Assembly: GCF_030403505.1 (NCBI RefSeq)
Contig: NZ_JAUEMJ010000002.1
Coordinates: 960,786-1,024,785, forward strand
Reading direction: 5' to 3'
Length of the DNA: 64,000 nt
DNA from: Glycomyces tritici
Lineage (GTDB): Bacteria; Actinomycetota; Actinomycetes; Mycobacteriales; Micromonosporaceae
A program made the translations under genes and the position numbers. Position 1 is the stretch's first letter; every line of letters starts with the position of its first letter. The notes under the pieces were generated by a model, which was not told where the DNA came from, did not search any database, and was given only the letters and a program-made list of their open reading frames with translations. Shown here piece after piece: positions 1 through 8,181 of this stretch.

Positions 1-14
1 CTTCTGACGATCAT
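1..14 (-). CDS. ectC: L-ectoine synthase, first codons only (runs off the left edge)
   Basis: Read on the minus strand, the first 14 bases give ATG ATC GTC AGA and part of a fifth codon, i.e. M-I-V-R. This is the usual beginning of EctC, which cyclises N-gamma-acetyl-diaminobutyrate to ectoine. The ATG overlaps the ectB stop as ATGA, a sign of translational coupling. Only the start is inside the window. The call rests on these four residues plus the ectA-ectB context, so it is an inference about the sequence beyond the edge. Confidence 0.75.
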
Positions 15-1300
15 GCGGTCACCTCTCCGAGCGTGCCGTCGGCGGCGGCTTCCTTCTCGACCGTCGCGACGGCTTCGCGGACGATGGCGACGCCCTCTTC
101 GAAGTCGGCGCGGGTGGTGGTGAGCGGCGGGAGGAACTTGACCACTTCGTCCTCGGCGCCCGAGGTCTCCATGAGCAGGCCGTTCGCGAAGGCCTCGTGG
201 CAGACCTGGCCGGCGTGCGCGGGGTTCTCGAAGACCATGCCGCGGGCGAGGCCGCGGCCGCGGGTGGTGATGCCGAGTTCGGGGTGGCTGGCGGCGATGT
301 CGGCGAGCTCGGCGTCGAGCCAGGCGCCGTCGCTGTCGACGCCGGCGGTGAAGTCGTCATTGCGCCAGAAGGTCTCGAGCGCGGCGGTGGCGGTGACGAA
401 CGCGGGCGCGAACCCGCGGAAGGTCCCGTTGTGCTCCCCCGGCTCCCACACGTCGAGGTGCGGTTTCATGAGGGTGAGCGCGAACGGCAGGCCCATGCCG
501 GACAGGGACTTCGAGAGGGTCACGATGTCCGGGTAGATCCCGGCCCGCTCGAACGAGAAGAACGGTCCCGTTCGGCCGCATCCCATCTGGATGTCGTCGA
601 CGATGAACAGCATGTCGTGCTCGCGGCACACGTCCTGGAGGCCGCGCAGCCATTCGTCGGTGGCGACGTTGATGCCGCCCTCGCCCTGCACGGTCTCGAC
701 GATGACCGCCGCGGGCTGGTCGAGGCCGGAGCCCGAGTCCTCCAGGAGGCTGCGGAGCCACAGGAAGTCCGGGGTCTGGCCGTCCATGTAGTTGTCGTAG
801 GGCATGGTCGCGGCGTTGTTGAGCGGGACGCCCGCGCCGCCGCGCTTCATGGAGTTCCCGGTGACCGCGAGGGCCCCGAGCGTCATGCCGTGGAAGCCGT
901 TCGTGAAGGACACGACGGTCTCGCGGCCGGTGTACTTGCGCGCCAGCTTGAGCGCGGCCTCGACGGCGTTGTTCCCGGCCGGGCCGGGGAACTGGACCTT
1001 GTAGTCGAGGTTCCTGGGCGCGAGTACGACGTCGCGGAAGGTCTCCAGGAACGAGCGCTTGGCGCCCGAGTACGTGTCGAGGGTGTGGACGACGTTGTCC
1101 TCGGTCAGGTAGGCCAGCAGGGCCTCTTTGAGCACTGGGTGGTTGTGCCCGTAGTTGAGCGATCCCGCACCGGCGAAGAAGTCGATGTACGACCTTCCCT
1201 GCTCGTCGGCGATGCGGCTGCCCTTGGCGGTGGTGAACACCGTGGGCCAGTTGCGGCAGTAGGAGCGGACTTCTGATTCGACCTGTTCGAAAACCTGCAT
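11..1300 (-). CDS. ectB: Diaminobutyrate-2-oxoglutarate transaminase EctB
   Basis: Converts L-aspartate semialdehyde plus glutamate to L-2,4-diaminobutyrate, the first step of cytosolic ectoine synthesis. The 429-residue protein starts with an EctB-type N-terminus (residues MQVFEQVESEVRSYCR). It shows the class III aminotransferase fold: a PGPAGNNAVEAALK segment, VDDIQMGCGRTG, and the PLP-binding lysine in TLSKSLSG. An in-frame upstream ATG at 1363 exists, but the family N-terminus and a GAAGAAGAG ribosome site just upstream support 1300. The gene lies 117 nt after ectA and overlaps ectC by ATGA, so ectABC is probably one osmotically controlled operon. Length is normal for the family. Confidence 0.95.
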   Translation of the reverse strand: MQVFEQVESEVRSYCRNWPTVFTTAKGSRIADEQGRSYIDFFAGAGSLNYGHNHPVLKEALLAYLTEDNVVHTLDTYSGAKRSFLETFRDVVLAPRNLDYKVQFPGPAGNNAVEAALKLARKYTGRETVVSFTNGFHGMTLGALAVTGNSMKRGGAGVPLNNAATMPYDNYMDGQTPDFLWLRSLLEDSGSGLDQPAAVIVETVQGEGGINVATDEWLRGLQDVCREHDMLFIVDDIQMGCGRTGPFFSFERAGIYPDIVTLSKSLSGMGLPFALTLMKPHLDVWEPGEHNGTFRGFAPAFVTATAALETFWRNDDFTAGVDSDGAWLDAELADIAASHPELGITTRGRGLARGMVFENPAHAGQVCHEAFANGLLMETSGAEDEVVKFLPPLTTTRADFEEGVAIVREAVATVEKEAAADGTLGEVTA

Positions 1301-1417
1301 GATCTCTTCTTCGTCTGCCTGTTGGCTGTTCTCCGCTTCCCGGCTGCGCTGCTTGGGGCGCACGCCGGGCGCATACCCGGGCTGGCACGTCTGGTCGACG
1401 CCCGGGTAGGGCTTGGC

Positions 1418-2011
1418 TCAGTCCGGCAGCGGGCCGTCGAGCGTCCGCGCCGGGCCCGCGAGGGGCCCGATGCGGTGGAGCACTTCCGGCTCGTGGCCGG
1501 AGCCGAGCTCACGCTCAGAGAACAGCACGTCGCGCGTCAGGTCCGCGCCGTTCGCCTCCGCGAACGACTCGAACAGGCGCATCGACGCTTTGTTGTCCGG
1601 AGTCACCGTCGTCTCGACGAAGCGGACTCCGTTGGAGCGCATGCGAAGGACCGCGTGGTCCAGCATGGTCCGCGCCAGTCCCCGGCGGCGGAAGCCGGGT
1701 GCGACCGCGACCTGCCAGACGAAGTACACGTCCGGCGCTTCGGGTCTGCGGTAGCCGGTGATGAAACCCGCGATCACACCCTGCGGGTCGCGGGCGACGA
1801 CGCTGGTGGCCGCGAAGTCGCGGCACCACAGCAGGTAGGCGTACCTGCTGTTGACGTCGAGGTTGCCCGCTTCGCGGGCGAGGTTCCACAGGTCGGTCCC
1901 CTCGGCGGGGGTGGGCGAGCCGAAGCTCAGGTCCCCGCTGGGATCGATCGTTGCCTTGACCTGGGTGGCCGGGCCCTGCGGGCCTCTGTCACTTGCGTCA
2001 CCGGATGGCAT
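1418..2011 (-). CDS. ectA: L-2,4-diaminobutyric acid acetyltransferase EctA
   Basis: A GNAT-fold enzyme that acetylates diaminobutyrate with acetyl-CoA, the second step of ectoine synthesis. The acetyl-CoA loop is visible as VAPGFRRRGLARTML, followed by the EctA-type TTVTPDNKASMRLF. The start is not certain. ATG at 2011 gives 197 residues. A TTG at 2053 would add 14 residues, but a -10-like TATCGT (2058-2063) lies only 4 nt before it, which favours the internal ATG with a short leader of about 40 nt. The Shine-Dalgarno before 2011 is weak. First gene of the ectABC operon. No known osmotic-regulator site was recognised. Confidence 0.9.
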   Translation of the reverse strand: MPSGDASDRGPQGPATQVKATIDPSGDLSFGSPTPAEGTDLWNLAREAGNLDVNSRYAYLLWCRDFAATSVVARDPQGVIAGFITGYRRPEAPDVYFVWQVAVAPGFRRRGLARTMLDHAVLRMRSNGVRFVETTVTPDNKASMRLFESFAEANGADLTRDVLFSERELGSGHEPEVLHRIGPLAGPARTLDGPLPD

Positions 2012-2086
2012 GCGCTCGACCGTAGCAAAGAAAGCCACGATTGTTAAGGCCAACAGAACGATATTGTGAAGTTCAGGTTTGAAGAT

Positions 2087-3034
2087 CTAGTGTTCGATCG
2101 ACTCCGCGACGTGCCCCTGCGGATCGAGGCGCTCGAGCCCCGCCCGCTCGGTGATCGACTTGCGCAGCGCCAGCTCGGGATCGACCCCGGCGGCCCGCGC
2201 GGCGGCCACGGCGGCGAGCAGGAAGTCGCCCACGTCCTCGGCCTCGAGCTTGAGGCCCTCGGGCAGTTCCGGCAGGTCCAGCTCCTCACCCTGGTCGTGG
2301 AAGCGCTCGATGACCTTGGCGGCCAAGGAGAGCGAGGGCAACTGGCGGGAGACGCCGTCGGCCGGGTGGTCGCGGTGCGGCTTCTCGGCGGCCTTCGCCT
2401 CGTTCCAGTGCTGGTAGAGGTCGTCCGGGTCGGCGTCGCCCCACACGTGCGGGTGGCGGCGGATGATCTTGTCGACCAGGTCGCCCGCGACGTCGTCGAT
2501 GTCGAAGTCCTCGGCCAGCGAGGCGTGCAGGAGCGGCTGGAACAGCAGGTCGCCGAGCTCCTCGCGCAGCTCGTCGGGGTCGCCGCCACTGATGGCGTCC
2601 AGGACCTCGTACGACTCCTCGAGCAGGTACGGGCCGAGCGTCTCGTGCGTCTGCTCGTGGTGCCACGGGCAGCCGTCCTCGGCGTGCAGCCGCGCCACGG
2701 CCTCGACCAGGTCGAGCAGGCGCGCGCCGGGCGGATCCCAAGAGCCGTAGACGATCTCGAGCTCGATCTCACCGCCCGCCACGTACTCGGCGAGGGCCTC
2801 GCGCAGCTCCTCGTCGCCGTCCTCGCCGACGATCCAGACCCCGCCGGTCTCGATGAACTCGGCGGCGTCCTCCACGAGCTCCACGTCGATCCCGGCGTCG
2901 CGCACGGCCTCGACGGTGGGGCTCTCGAAGAACGCGGCCACGGCCTCGGCCTCGTGCAGGGCGTCCCAGGCCTCGACGGTGAGCAGGCCCGCGGGAATGC
3001 GCGGGGAGGTCAGGAGCCAGGTGATGTCGCTCAA
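2087..3034 (-). CDS. mazG: Nucleoside triphosphate pyrophosphohydrolase MazG
   Basis: Hydrolyses (d)NTPs to monophosphates and pyrophosphate and acts as a house-cleaning enzyme. The 315-residue protein has an N-terminal domain of about 100 residues of the actinobacterial kind, then the all-alpha MazG core with the metal-binding motif LLEESYEVLD followed by REELGDLLFQ. The reading frame is open further upstream, but that part lies in the lipoprotein gene in another frame. The start chosen is TTG at 3034, whose last two bases form the TGA stop of the upstream gene (TTGA overlap). This implies translational coupling with the SurA-like lipoprotein, a frequent neighbour of mazG in actinobacteria. 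Confidence 0.88.
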   Translation of the reverse strand: MSDITWLLTSPRIPAGLLTVEAWDALHEAEAVAAFFESPTVEAVRDAGIDVELVEDAAEFIETGGVWIVGEDGDEELREALAEYVAGGEIELEIVYGSWDPPGARLLDLVEAVARLHAEDGCPWHHEQTHETLGPYLLEESYEVLDAISGGDPDELREELGDLLFQPLLHASLAEDFDIDDVAGDLVDKIIRRHPHVWGDADPDDLYQHWNEAKAAEKPHRDHPADGVSRQLPSLSLAAKVIERFHDQGEELDLPELPEGLKLEAEDVGDFLLAAVAAARAAGVDPELALRKSITERAGLERLDPQGHVAESIEH

Positions 3035-3702
3035 CGCTGCGGCACCTCGACCTCGAACACGCCCACGAGCGGGCTGATGTCGAGCGCGCCGTAGCGCGGG
3101 TTCACGGCGATGTCGTACTCGGCGATGTACCCGTTCAGGTCGTCGGCGAACCCGGCCTGCTGCTCGCCCCACAACTGCACGACCTCCTGGAGGACCGCGG
3201 GGTCGGACTGCGCGGCCATGTTGAACTCCGCCAGCTGCTGGTCGGTGAGCTGCTGCGCGGAGAGCCAGCCCTCCACGGCACGCTGCAGCAGGTTCTGGTC
3301 GTTCCCGACCGCGGCGTTCAGGGCCTCGGACTCGGCCTCGGTCATCGCACGCGGCTCGGCGGCCGAGGCGATCTCGTCGTAGTACGCGGCGGCTTCGATG
3401 TACCGGGCCTCGAAGTCGTCCGCCGCATCGTTCGTGTCAGGGGCCTCCAGGCCCATCGCCTCGCCGAGCTCGGAGAAGAGCACGATGAACGCGGCCTTCT
3501 GGCGGCTGTCCCCGTAGCTGACGTCGGCGAGCGTCGCGCCCTGCTCGAAGTACGAGTCCATCTCGGCGTCCACGTACCCGTCGAGCGTGGCCTCCGTGAC
3601 GCGCTGGTCCCCCACGAACATCGCGGCCCCTTGCTCGCTCCCGCAGGCCCCCAACGCCAAGAGCCCGACCGACGCCACCACGACAATCCTGAGTATGCGC
3701 AC
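3031..3702 (-). CDS. SurA N-terminal-like lipoprotein
   Basis: 223 residues with a short basic N-terminus, a hydrophobic stretch and a lipobox L-G-A-C at residues 17-20, so the mature protein should be a lipoprotein anchored outside the membrane. The segment after the cysteine (VGDQRVTEATLDGYVDAE) resembles the N-terminal helix region of SurA/PrsA-type foldases. No parvulin rotamase domain is present, so it is more likely a chaperone-like module than an isomerase. It is the first gene of a two-gene operon with mazG, overlapping it by 4 nt. The role in the envelope is inferred from fold resemblance only. Confidence 0.75.
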   Translation of the reverse strand: MRILRIVVVASVGLLALGACGSEQGAAMFVGDQRVTEATLDGYVDAEMDSYFEQGATLADVSYGDSRQKAAFIVLFSELGEAMGLEAPDTNDAADDFEARYIEAAAYYDEIASAAEPRAMTEAESEALNAAVGNDQNLLQRAVEGWLSAQQLTDQQLAEFNMAAQSDPAVLQEVVQLWGEQQAGFADDLNGYIAEYDIAVNPRYGALDISPLVGVFEVEVPQR

Positions 3703-3869
3703 TGCACTTCCCTTCCACTCGAATGCCCCTGTGACCTTAGCCTCACCGATGATTCCTCCACAATCCCCCCACCCGAGTCACAGGCGGCAGGCGGGAGCGG
3801 GCTTCAGCGTCCGCCGCGGGCCTCGGGGTTCGACAGCGATCATCTCGCTGTCATGGTTCACTGCCCGTG

Positions 3870-3920
3870 ATCGAGGCACCCTCGATATTGATGGCGCGTA
3901 ATACGATAGGAGGTCCCTCC
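3870..3920 (+). promoter_or_regulatory. Promoter with two inverted repeats before the 3940 gene
   Basis: Contains a perfect inverted repeat ATCGAGG-CAC-CCTCGAT (3870-3886), a -10-like TACGAT (about 3902-3907) and a second inverted repeat GGAGG-TC-CCTCC (3909-3920) that includes an AGGAGG. The AGGAGG is about 27 nt from the TTG start at 3940, too far for an ordinary ribosome site. The first repeat could be an operator. No regulator gene adjoins it. Confidence 0.4.
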
Positions 3921-3939
3921 GCTACGAGAGTGAGCGAGC

Positions 3940-4890
3940 TTGAGCACCCCCGAACCCACTCGTCGGCGTCTGCCAATGCCGAGCAGAACCACGTTGTTCA
4001 TCGTGATCGCGGCGGTGCTCATCCTTGTCATGGTGGTCACCGCCGTCATCGGGGCGCTCGGTCAGGATAGGCGACAACCAGAGGCGGCCGAGTCGAGCGC
4101 GCCAGATGCCGCATCCGCAGCCGAGAGCCCGACAGCGGACACGGATGTCCTGCTGGCGACGATCACACGGCTCGGTGACGGCGACGAATCGCGGATCTTC
4201 GTGTTCGACGAACACTCGTCGGACGACGCGGACGCGATTCTCGAAAGCGACCTCCCGTACTACGGCAACACTCCCGAATTCGTCGGCGACCTGCTGTCCG
4301 CGGGCGCATACCTCTCAGGGACCATGAGTGTCTTCTTCACGCTGCAGACCGACCTTGCCCAGCAAGTGACCGTCACAGGCATCCGAGCCGAGATCATCGA
4401 GGAACTGGAGCCGATCACGGGCGGCACGTTCATTGAACCCATGCCAGGCGGCGGGGACCCGATCGACCAAATGCATCTGCTGCTCAACGCCCCGGTTCAG
4501 GGTCCGTACTTGCTCGATGAGAATACGGGGAATCGGACCGACCGGGCGTTCTTCGAGGAGCAGGTCATCAATGTCGCACCCGGAGACAAGCAAGCAGTCA
4601 TGGTCAAGATCAGTCTTGACGACGAATCGGCAGGTGGCGCTTACGAGTACCGGCTGGTCGTGGACTACGAGGTAGACGGTGAGTTCGGCTCGGTGACGAT
4701 CGACAATGACGGCACGCCGTTCCGCATGACCTCGTTCTCATGCGAGCAGGACCGCTTCTTCGGCCAGCCGGATTCTTCTTGGGGTGAAGGAGATCCAGGC
4801 TACGTGGAGATGTCCGACGCGATCGCGTGCCAGCTGATCGAACCGCCTTCCGCGCTTGACAACGCGGGCGGCGCCAAACGCGCGAGGTAA
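3940..4890 (+). CDS. Unrecognised membrane-anchored extracytoplasmic protein
   Basis: I do not recognise a family. The 316-residue protein has a basic N-terminus, one transmembrane segment (about residues 19-40), a Ser/Ala/Glu-rich linker and a large outside domain with beta-rich segments (for example QVTVTGIRAEIIEELEPI and GAYEYRLVVDYEVDGEFGS). Two cysteines near the C-terminus (FSCEQDRF and AIACQLIE) could form a disulphide. The start is TTG at 3940; an alternative GTG at 3930 is in another frame. The next gene starts 4 nt after its stop, so they form an operon. Codon third positions look less GC-biased than in neighbouring genes, which may mean more recent acquisition. Confidence 0.7.
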   Translation: MSTPEPTRRRLPMPSRTTLFIVIAAVLILVMVVTAVIGALGQDRRQPEAAESSAPDAASAAESPTADTDVLLATITRLGDGDESRIFVFDEHSSDDADAILESDLPYYGNTPEFVGDLLSAGAYLSGTMSVFFTLQTDLAQQVTVTGIRAEIIEELEPITGGTFIEPMPGGGDPIDQMHLLLNAPVQGPYLLDENTGNRTDRAFFEEQVINVAPGDKQAVMVKISLDDESAGGAYEYRLVVDYEVDGEFGSVTIDNDGTPFRMTSFSCEQDRFFGQPDSSWGEGDPGYVEMSDAIACQLIEPPSALDNAGGAKRAR

Positions 4891-4894
4891 CCGT

Positions 4895-5341
4895 GTGAAT
4901 CCTTTCGTCACCCGCAACCAGGTGCAGTCCCTGCAGGATGAAGTCCGCACGTTGACCCGTGAACAGCAGCGGACGAATCAATTGCTCGCCGAGCTCATCG
5001 AACGGCACGGGCAGGAGTCCGAGCGCCAGCGCCGCTCCTCTGAGCACGCGACCCGAATCAGCGGCAGTCTCTCGGCGATCGCGCTGTCTGTGGCGATGGT
5101 GGGCTTCGTGGTCGGTTTGCTGGCGGTGTTCACGACGCTGCCTGCTTCACCAGTGACCGTCGTCGGCATCATCACCGCGGGTACCGCGATACTCCTGCTC
5201 CTCGGTCTCGCCGCGCGCCAACTCCTGGTCGCAGCCCGGTCTCAAGAAGCGTTCAAAGCGGAGGATGACGCCGCGAGGGGCTCCTCGGCACAAGCCAGCT
5301 CCACCTCTAGCAAAGTGTTGTCCCGCAGGCCGTCTGCGTAA
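4895..5341 (+). CDS. Unrecognised coiled-coil membrane protein
   Basis: 148 residues. An N-terminal heptad-like region (NQVQSLQDEVRTLTREQQ, then QLLAELIERHGQES) predicts a coiled coil. Two transmembrane helices follow, at about residues 52-75 and 82-106, then a short polar tail. Start GTG at 4895 has GAGG 7 nt upstream; an in-frame ATG at 4856 lies inside the preceding gene and is less likely. It is co-transcribed with the membrane-anchored protein before it and probably works with it at the membrane. No catalytic motif is visible and no function is claimed. Confidence 0.7.
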   Translation: MNPFVTRNQVQSLQDEVRTLTREQQRTNQLLAELIERHGQESERQRRSSEHATRISGSLSAIALSVAMVGFVVGLLAVFTTLPASPVTVVGIITAGTAILLLLGLAARQLLVAARSQEAFKAEDDAARGSSAQASSTSSKVLSRRPSA

Positions 5342-5478
5342 GAGCGGCAGGGTGGTCTGGCGTGGTCTGGCCGCCGCGGAGTAACGGGTTCTTCAACGTC
5401 CTCAAGTCAGAATCTGCCTATGGACGCACCACCCCGGAGTCCCTGGTCTCAAGTTGCGTCTCCAGGCGACGGAGCAGA

Positions 5479-5505
5479 ACGGCCCCACCGGGAGGCGGGG
5501 CCGTT
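5479..5505. terminator. Bidirectional terminator hairpin
   Basis: Perfect stem AACGGCCCC (5479-5487) with GGGGCCGTT (5497-5505) around a 9-nt loop. It lies between the plus-strand operon ending at 5341 and the minus-strand kinase ending at 5519. Confidence 0.75.
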
Positions 5506-5518
5506 CGCTTGTTCGCGG

Positions 5519-6394
5519 TCAGCTCAGGATTCGTGCGAGGGCCGCTTCTGCTGCGGGCTTCCAGGTCGGTTTGCCGCCCGGTTGACCGCGTTCACCTGCG
5601 ATGCCGATATCGCGTAGGACCAGGGCCTTGATGAGTGCCCGGCCGCGGGCACGGAGCACTGTGGGCTCATCGGCCGCCTTGTAGGCGTTGAAGAAGGGTT
5701 CGGCGCTGCCGTCGGGCAGCAGAATCCAGGTGGCGGCGAGGTCGACGGCGGGATCGCCTACGAAGACGTCGCCGAAGTCGATCACGCCCGCGAGGGCGCC
5801 GTCCTGAGCGACGACGTTGGCGGGGTGCAGGTCGCCGTGGAGCCACACGTCGGGCTGGTCCTGCTGGGGCGCTTCGAGGGCGGCCTGCCAGACGGCGCGG
5901 GCGCGGTCGGCGTCGACATCGGGGTGGCGGGCGAGTGCCTGCTGGAAGTGCTGGTTCATCGCGTCGAGGGGTGCGCCGCGGCCGTCGTTGGCGGGGTCGG
6001 CCGGGCCTTCGGTGTGGAGCGCGGTGAGGAATTCGGCGAGCGCGGTGGCCGATTCGGGGTCGGTGACGGGTGCGTAGTCGGCGGGCGTGCCGTGGACCCA
6101 GGTGGTGATGAGCCAGGTGTGCGGGAACCGTTCGGAGGGTCGGCCGAGTCGGGCGGGCACGGGAACCGGGAGCGGCAGGCGGGACGCGATGCCGGGAACC
6201 AGGCGGTGCTCTCGCTCCAGGAGTTCGGGGGCGCCTTCGTGGCGGGGGACGCGGACGGCGAGGTCGGGGCCGAGGCGCCACATCTGGTTGGACCAGCCGC
6301 CGTCCACCGCCTTGAGTTCGAGGCCGGCCAGGTCGGGGTGCTGCTCCTCTAGGAGGTCTAGCAACAGTTGCTCGTCGATCGCCCAGTCGCCCAA
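5519..6394 (-). CDS. Aminoglycoside phosphotransferase (APH)-family kinase
   Basis: 291 residues with a kinase-like fold. The catalytic loop is WLHGDLHPANVV and the metal-binding segment is GVIDFGDVFVGDP, both intact, so it should transfer phosphate from ATP to a small hydroxylated substrate. The substrate (antibiotic, sugar or other metabolite) cannot be told from sequence. Start is TTG at 6394 with AAGGGAA about 7 nt upstream. It stands alone on the minus strand downstream of the TetR gene and shares a terminator with the opposing operon. Such genes are common in actinobacteria and often have no proven resistance role. Confidence 0.82.
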   Translation of the reverse strand: MGDWAIDEQLLLDLLEEQHPDLAGLELKAVDGGWSNQMWRLGPDLAVRVPRHEGAPELLEREHRLVPGIASRLPLPVPVPARLGRPSERFPHTWLITTWVHGTPADYAPVTDPESATALAEFLTALHTEGPADPANDGRGAPLDAMNQHFQQALARHPDVDADRARAVWQAALEAPQQDQPDVWLHGDLHPANVVAQDGALAGVIDFGDVFVGDPAVDLAATWILLPDGSAEPFFNAYKAADEPTVLRARGRALIKALVLRDIGIAGERGQPGGKPTWKPAAEAALARILS

Positions 6395-6479
6395 TCGGAT
6401 TCCCTTCGCTGCAATTTCGCGACCACCCTACCCGCGGCGGTTGCGGAACGAAGCCGTCCAGGCGGTCGCGGAGGCCCGC

Positions 6480-7034
6480 TCACGAGTGCAGGATTTCGGC
6501 GAGGCGGTCCAGCGCGGCTTTGATCTGGGCGAGCGAGAGGCCTTGGGCGCGTTGGTAGGTGAAGACCTCGGGGGCGAGGGGGGCGAGGAGGGTGTCGGCG
6601 AGGGCTTCGGGGGCGGGGACGTTCGCTGCTCGGAGCAGGGAGAGGACGTGGGCGCGCCAGAAGCCGTAGGCGCCGATCTCGAAGCGTCGGCCGCCCACTT
6701 CTGTGGCGAGGGCGAGGTTGCCGTGCGCTTCGAGGAGGTCGGCCATGGCGGCGTAGAAGGCGGCGAGGCGTTCGGCGGGCGGGGCACCGGGGCCGAGGGG
6801 CGGGGGGCCGGACATCAGGTCGTGCTGGAGGGCGGCCTCGTGCTCGTCGAGGAGGGCGACCGCGATGGAGGCGACATCGGGGTAGCGGCGGTAGAGGGTG
6901 CCTCGGCCGACGCCGGCGGCTTTCGCGATGTCGTCCATGGTGACCGCGCGCGGGTCCTTGGCCGCGAAGAGGTCGGCCGCGGCGGCGAGGACCTTGGTGC
7001 GGTTGCGGGCGGCGTCGGCGCGCTCGGGCTTCAT
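6480..7034 (-). CDS. TetR-family repressor of the azoreductase/SugE operon
   Basis: 184 residues. The N-terminal TetR helix-turn-helix reads TMDDIAKAAGVGRGTLYRRY, and a ligand-binding domain of about 120 residues follows. It is divergent from the azoreductase-SugE operon. The 85-bp gap between them carries two palindromes with half-site GGACA, so autoregulation and control of the operon are the natural inference. Start ATG at 7034 is the first methionine that leaves the intergenic region free. The ligand is unknown; the neighbours suggest a quinone, azo or cationic compound. Confidence 0.85.
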   Translation of the reverse strand: MKPERADAARNRTKVLAAAADLFAAKDPRAVTMDDIAKAAGVGRGTLYRRYPDVASIAVALLDEHEAALQHDLMSGPPPLGPGAPPAERLAAFYAAMADLLEAHGNLALATEVGGRRFEIGAYGFWRAHVLSLLRAANVPAPEALADTLLAPLAPEVFTYQRAQGLSLAQIKAALDRLAEILHS

Positions 7035-7051
7035 GGTGGCGATCCTAACAG

Positions 7052-7104
7052 TAAGTGGACATGATGACCGGTTATGCTCGAATAAGTGGACATCGTGTCC
7101 GTTT
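7052..7104. promoter_or_regulatory. Twin TetR-type operators
   Basis: Two related palindromes lie between tetR and the azoreductase gene: GGACA-TGA-TGACC (7057-7069, one mismatch) and GGACA-TCG-TGTCC (7088-7100, perfect). Both are preceded by AAGT and followed by G/T-rich arms. Their centres are 31 bp apart, close to three helical turns, as expected for two repressor dimers on one DNA face. The downstream copy ends just before the GAGGAGG ribosome site (7109-7115). Confidence 0.7.
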
Positions 7105-7119
7105 ATTTGAGGAGGAACC

Positions 7120-7761
7120 GTGCTCCTGCACCTCGACGCCAGCGCCCGCCGCAGTTCGTTCAGCCGCGAGGTCGGCGACACCGTCGCCGCCGCTTGGAAA
7201 CTCGCCAACCCTGATGCGGTGTACGTGCACCGCGACCTCACCCTCGACCCGCCGCCGCCGATCGGCGAAGCCTGGACCGAGCTCTGCGACTACGTGCTGG
7301 AGCACCAGATCACCGACCCCGCAAGGTATGCGGAGGCCGTCCGCACCCCGGAGCAGGCCGAGGCGTGGGCGATCGTGCAGCCCCTCTTGGACGAACTGGT
7401 CGCGGCCGAGGCGGTCCTGATCGCCGCCCCGATGTACAACTTCTCGATTCCGGCCGTGCTGAAGGCCTGGATCGACCAGGTGACGTTCCCGCGGATGTCG
7501 TTGGCGGGCACCAAGTTCGTGGTCGCCTACGCTCGCGGAGGCGCGTACGGGCCGGGCAAGCCTCGCGAGCCGTTCGACCATCACGAGCGGTACCTCCGCG
7601 ACTTCTTCGCCGGGCACTTCGCCGTGGAGGACGCCGTGTTCGTCGGCTCGGAGATGGTGAACGCGCTCATCGACCCGGCTCTGGCCGGGCGGCGGGACGA
7701 GCACGAGCATTCGAGGGCCGCAGCGGTGGCCGCGGCGGCGACGATCGGCGGTTCGCTGTGA
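7120..7761 (+). CDS. azoR: FMN-dependent NADH-azoreductase
   Basis: 213-residue flavodoxin-fold enzyme. The N-terminus LLHLDASARRSSFSREV is the FMN phosphate-binding loop of the AzoR family, and the PMYNFSIPAVLKAWID segment is the family active-site region. It should reduce quinones, azo compounds or nitroaromatics with NADH in the cytosol. Start is GTG at 7120 with GAGGAGG 4 nt upstream. The stop overlaps the SugE start (GTGA). A paralogue sits at 42756-43391. Repression by the divergent TetR protein is inferred from the twin operators. Confidence 0.88.
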   Translation: MLLHLDASARRSSFSREVGDTVAAAWKLANPDAVYVHRDLTLDPPPPIGEAWTELCDYVLEHQITDPARYAEAVRTPEQAEAWAIVQPLLDELVAAEAVLIAAPMYNFSIPAVLKAWIDQVTFPRMSLAGTKFVVAYARGGAYGPGKPREPFDHHERYLRDFFAGHFAVEDAVFVGSEMVNALIDPALAGRRDEHEHSRAAAVAAAATIGGSL

Positions 7762-8078
7762 GCTGGTGGATCCTGCTCGGGGCCGGCGTCGTTGAGATCG
7801 CCTGGGCCATGAGCATCAAGCCGACGGAAGGGTTCACCCGGCTCTGGCCGACGGCCCTTTCCCTGGTGCTGATGGCGCTCGCCGCGTTCCTGCTCGCGCT
7901 CGCCATCCGCGAACTCCCGACCGGCACCGCCTACGCGGTCTTCACCGGCATCGGCGCGGTCGGCGCGGTGGTGCTCGGCATCGTCCTCAACCGGGACCCG
8001 GTGACCGCGGGGCGCATCCTGGCTCTCGCGCTCATCGTCGGCGGGGTCGTCCTCGCCAAGATCACCTCGCCGGAATGA
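7758..8078 (+). CDS. sugE: SugE/Gdx-type small multidrug resistance transporter
   Basis: 106 residues with four transmembrane helices. The SMR-family glutamate that binds proton and substrate is at residue 13 (VVEIAWAMS). The helix motifs PTGTAYAVFTGIGAVGA and the C-terminal ALIVGGVVLAKI match the SugE/Gdx subgroup, whose characterised members export guanidinium or quaternary ammonium compounds. Start GTG at 7758 overlaps the azoreductase stop, so the two are translated together. Most Gdx genes in other bacteria follow guanidine riboswitches. Here a TetR system takes that place, so the substrate may be a different cation. Confidence 0.85.
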   Translation: MSWWILLGAGVVEIAWAMSIKPTEGFTRLWPTALSLVLMALAAFLLALAIRELPTGTAYAVFTGIGAVGAVVLGIVLNRDPVTAGRILALALIVGGVVLAKITSPE

Positions 8079-8101
8079 CCGCGACTCGTCGCGAACGGAA
8101 C

Positions 8102-8132
8102 GGGCCGCCCGATCACCAGGATCGGTCGGCCC
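8102..8132. terminator. Terminator hairpin after sugE
   Basis: 13-bp arms 8102-8114 and 8120-8132 pair with one mismatch around a 5-nt loop. It ends the azoR-sugE operon and may also serve the small minus-strand gene at 8182. Confidence 0.8.
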
Positions 8133-8181
8133 TTCGCAAACCGAATGGATCTCAACGCCGCAGCGCCCTGCGTGCATGTGG

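Noticed and set aside
1301..1363. Longer EctB start at 1363
   Set aside because: The added 21 residues are Arg/Glu/Gln-rich and not family-like. The ATG at 1300 has a good purine-rich ribosome site and the conserved EctB N-terminus.
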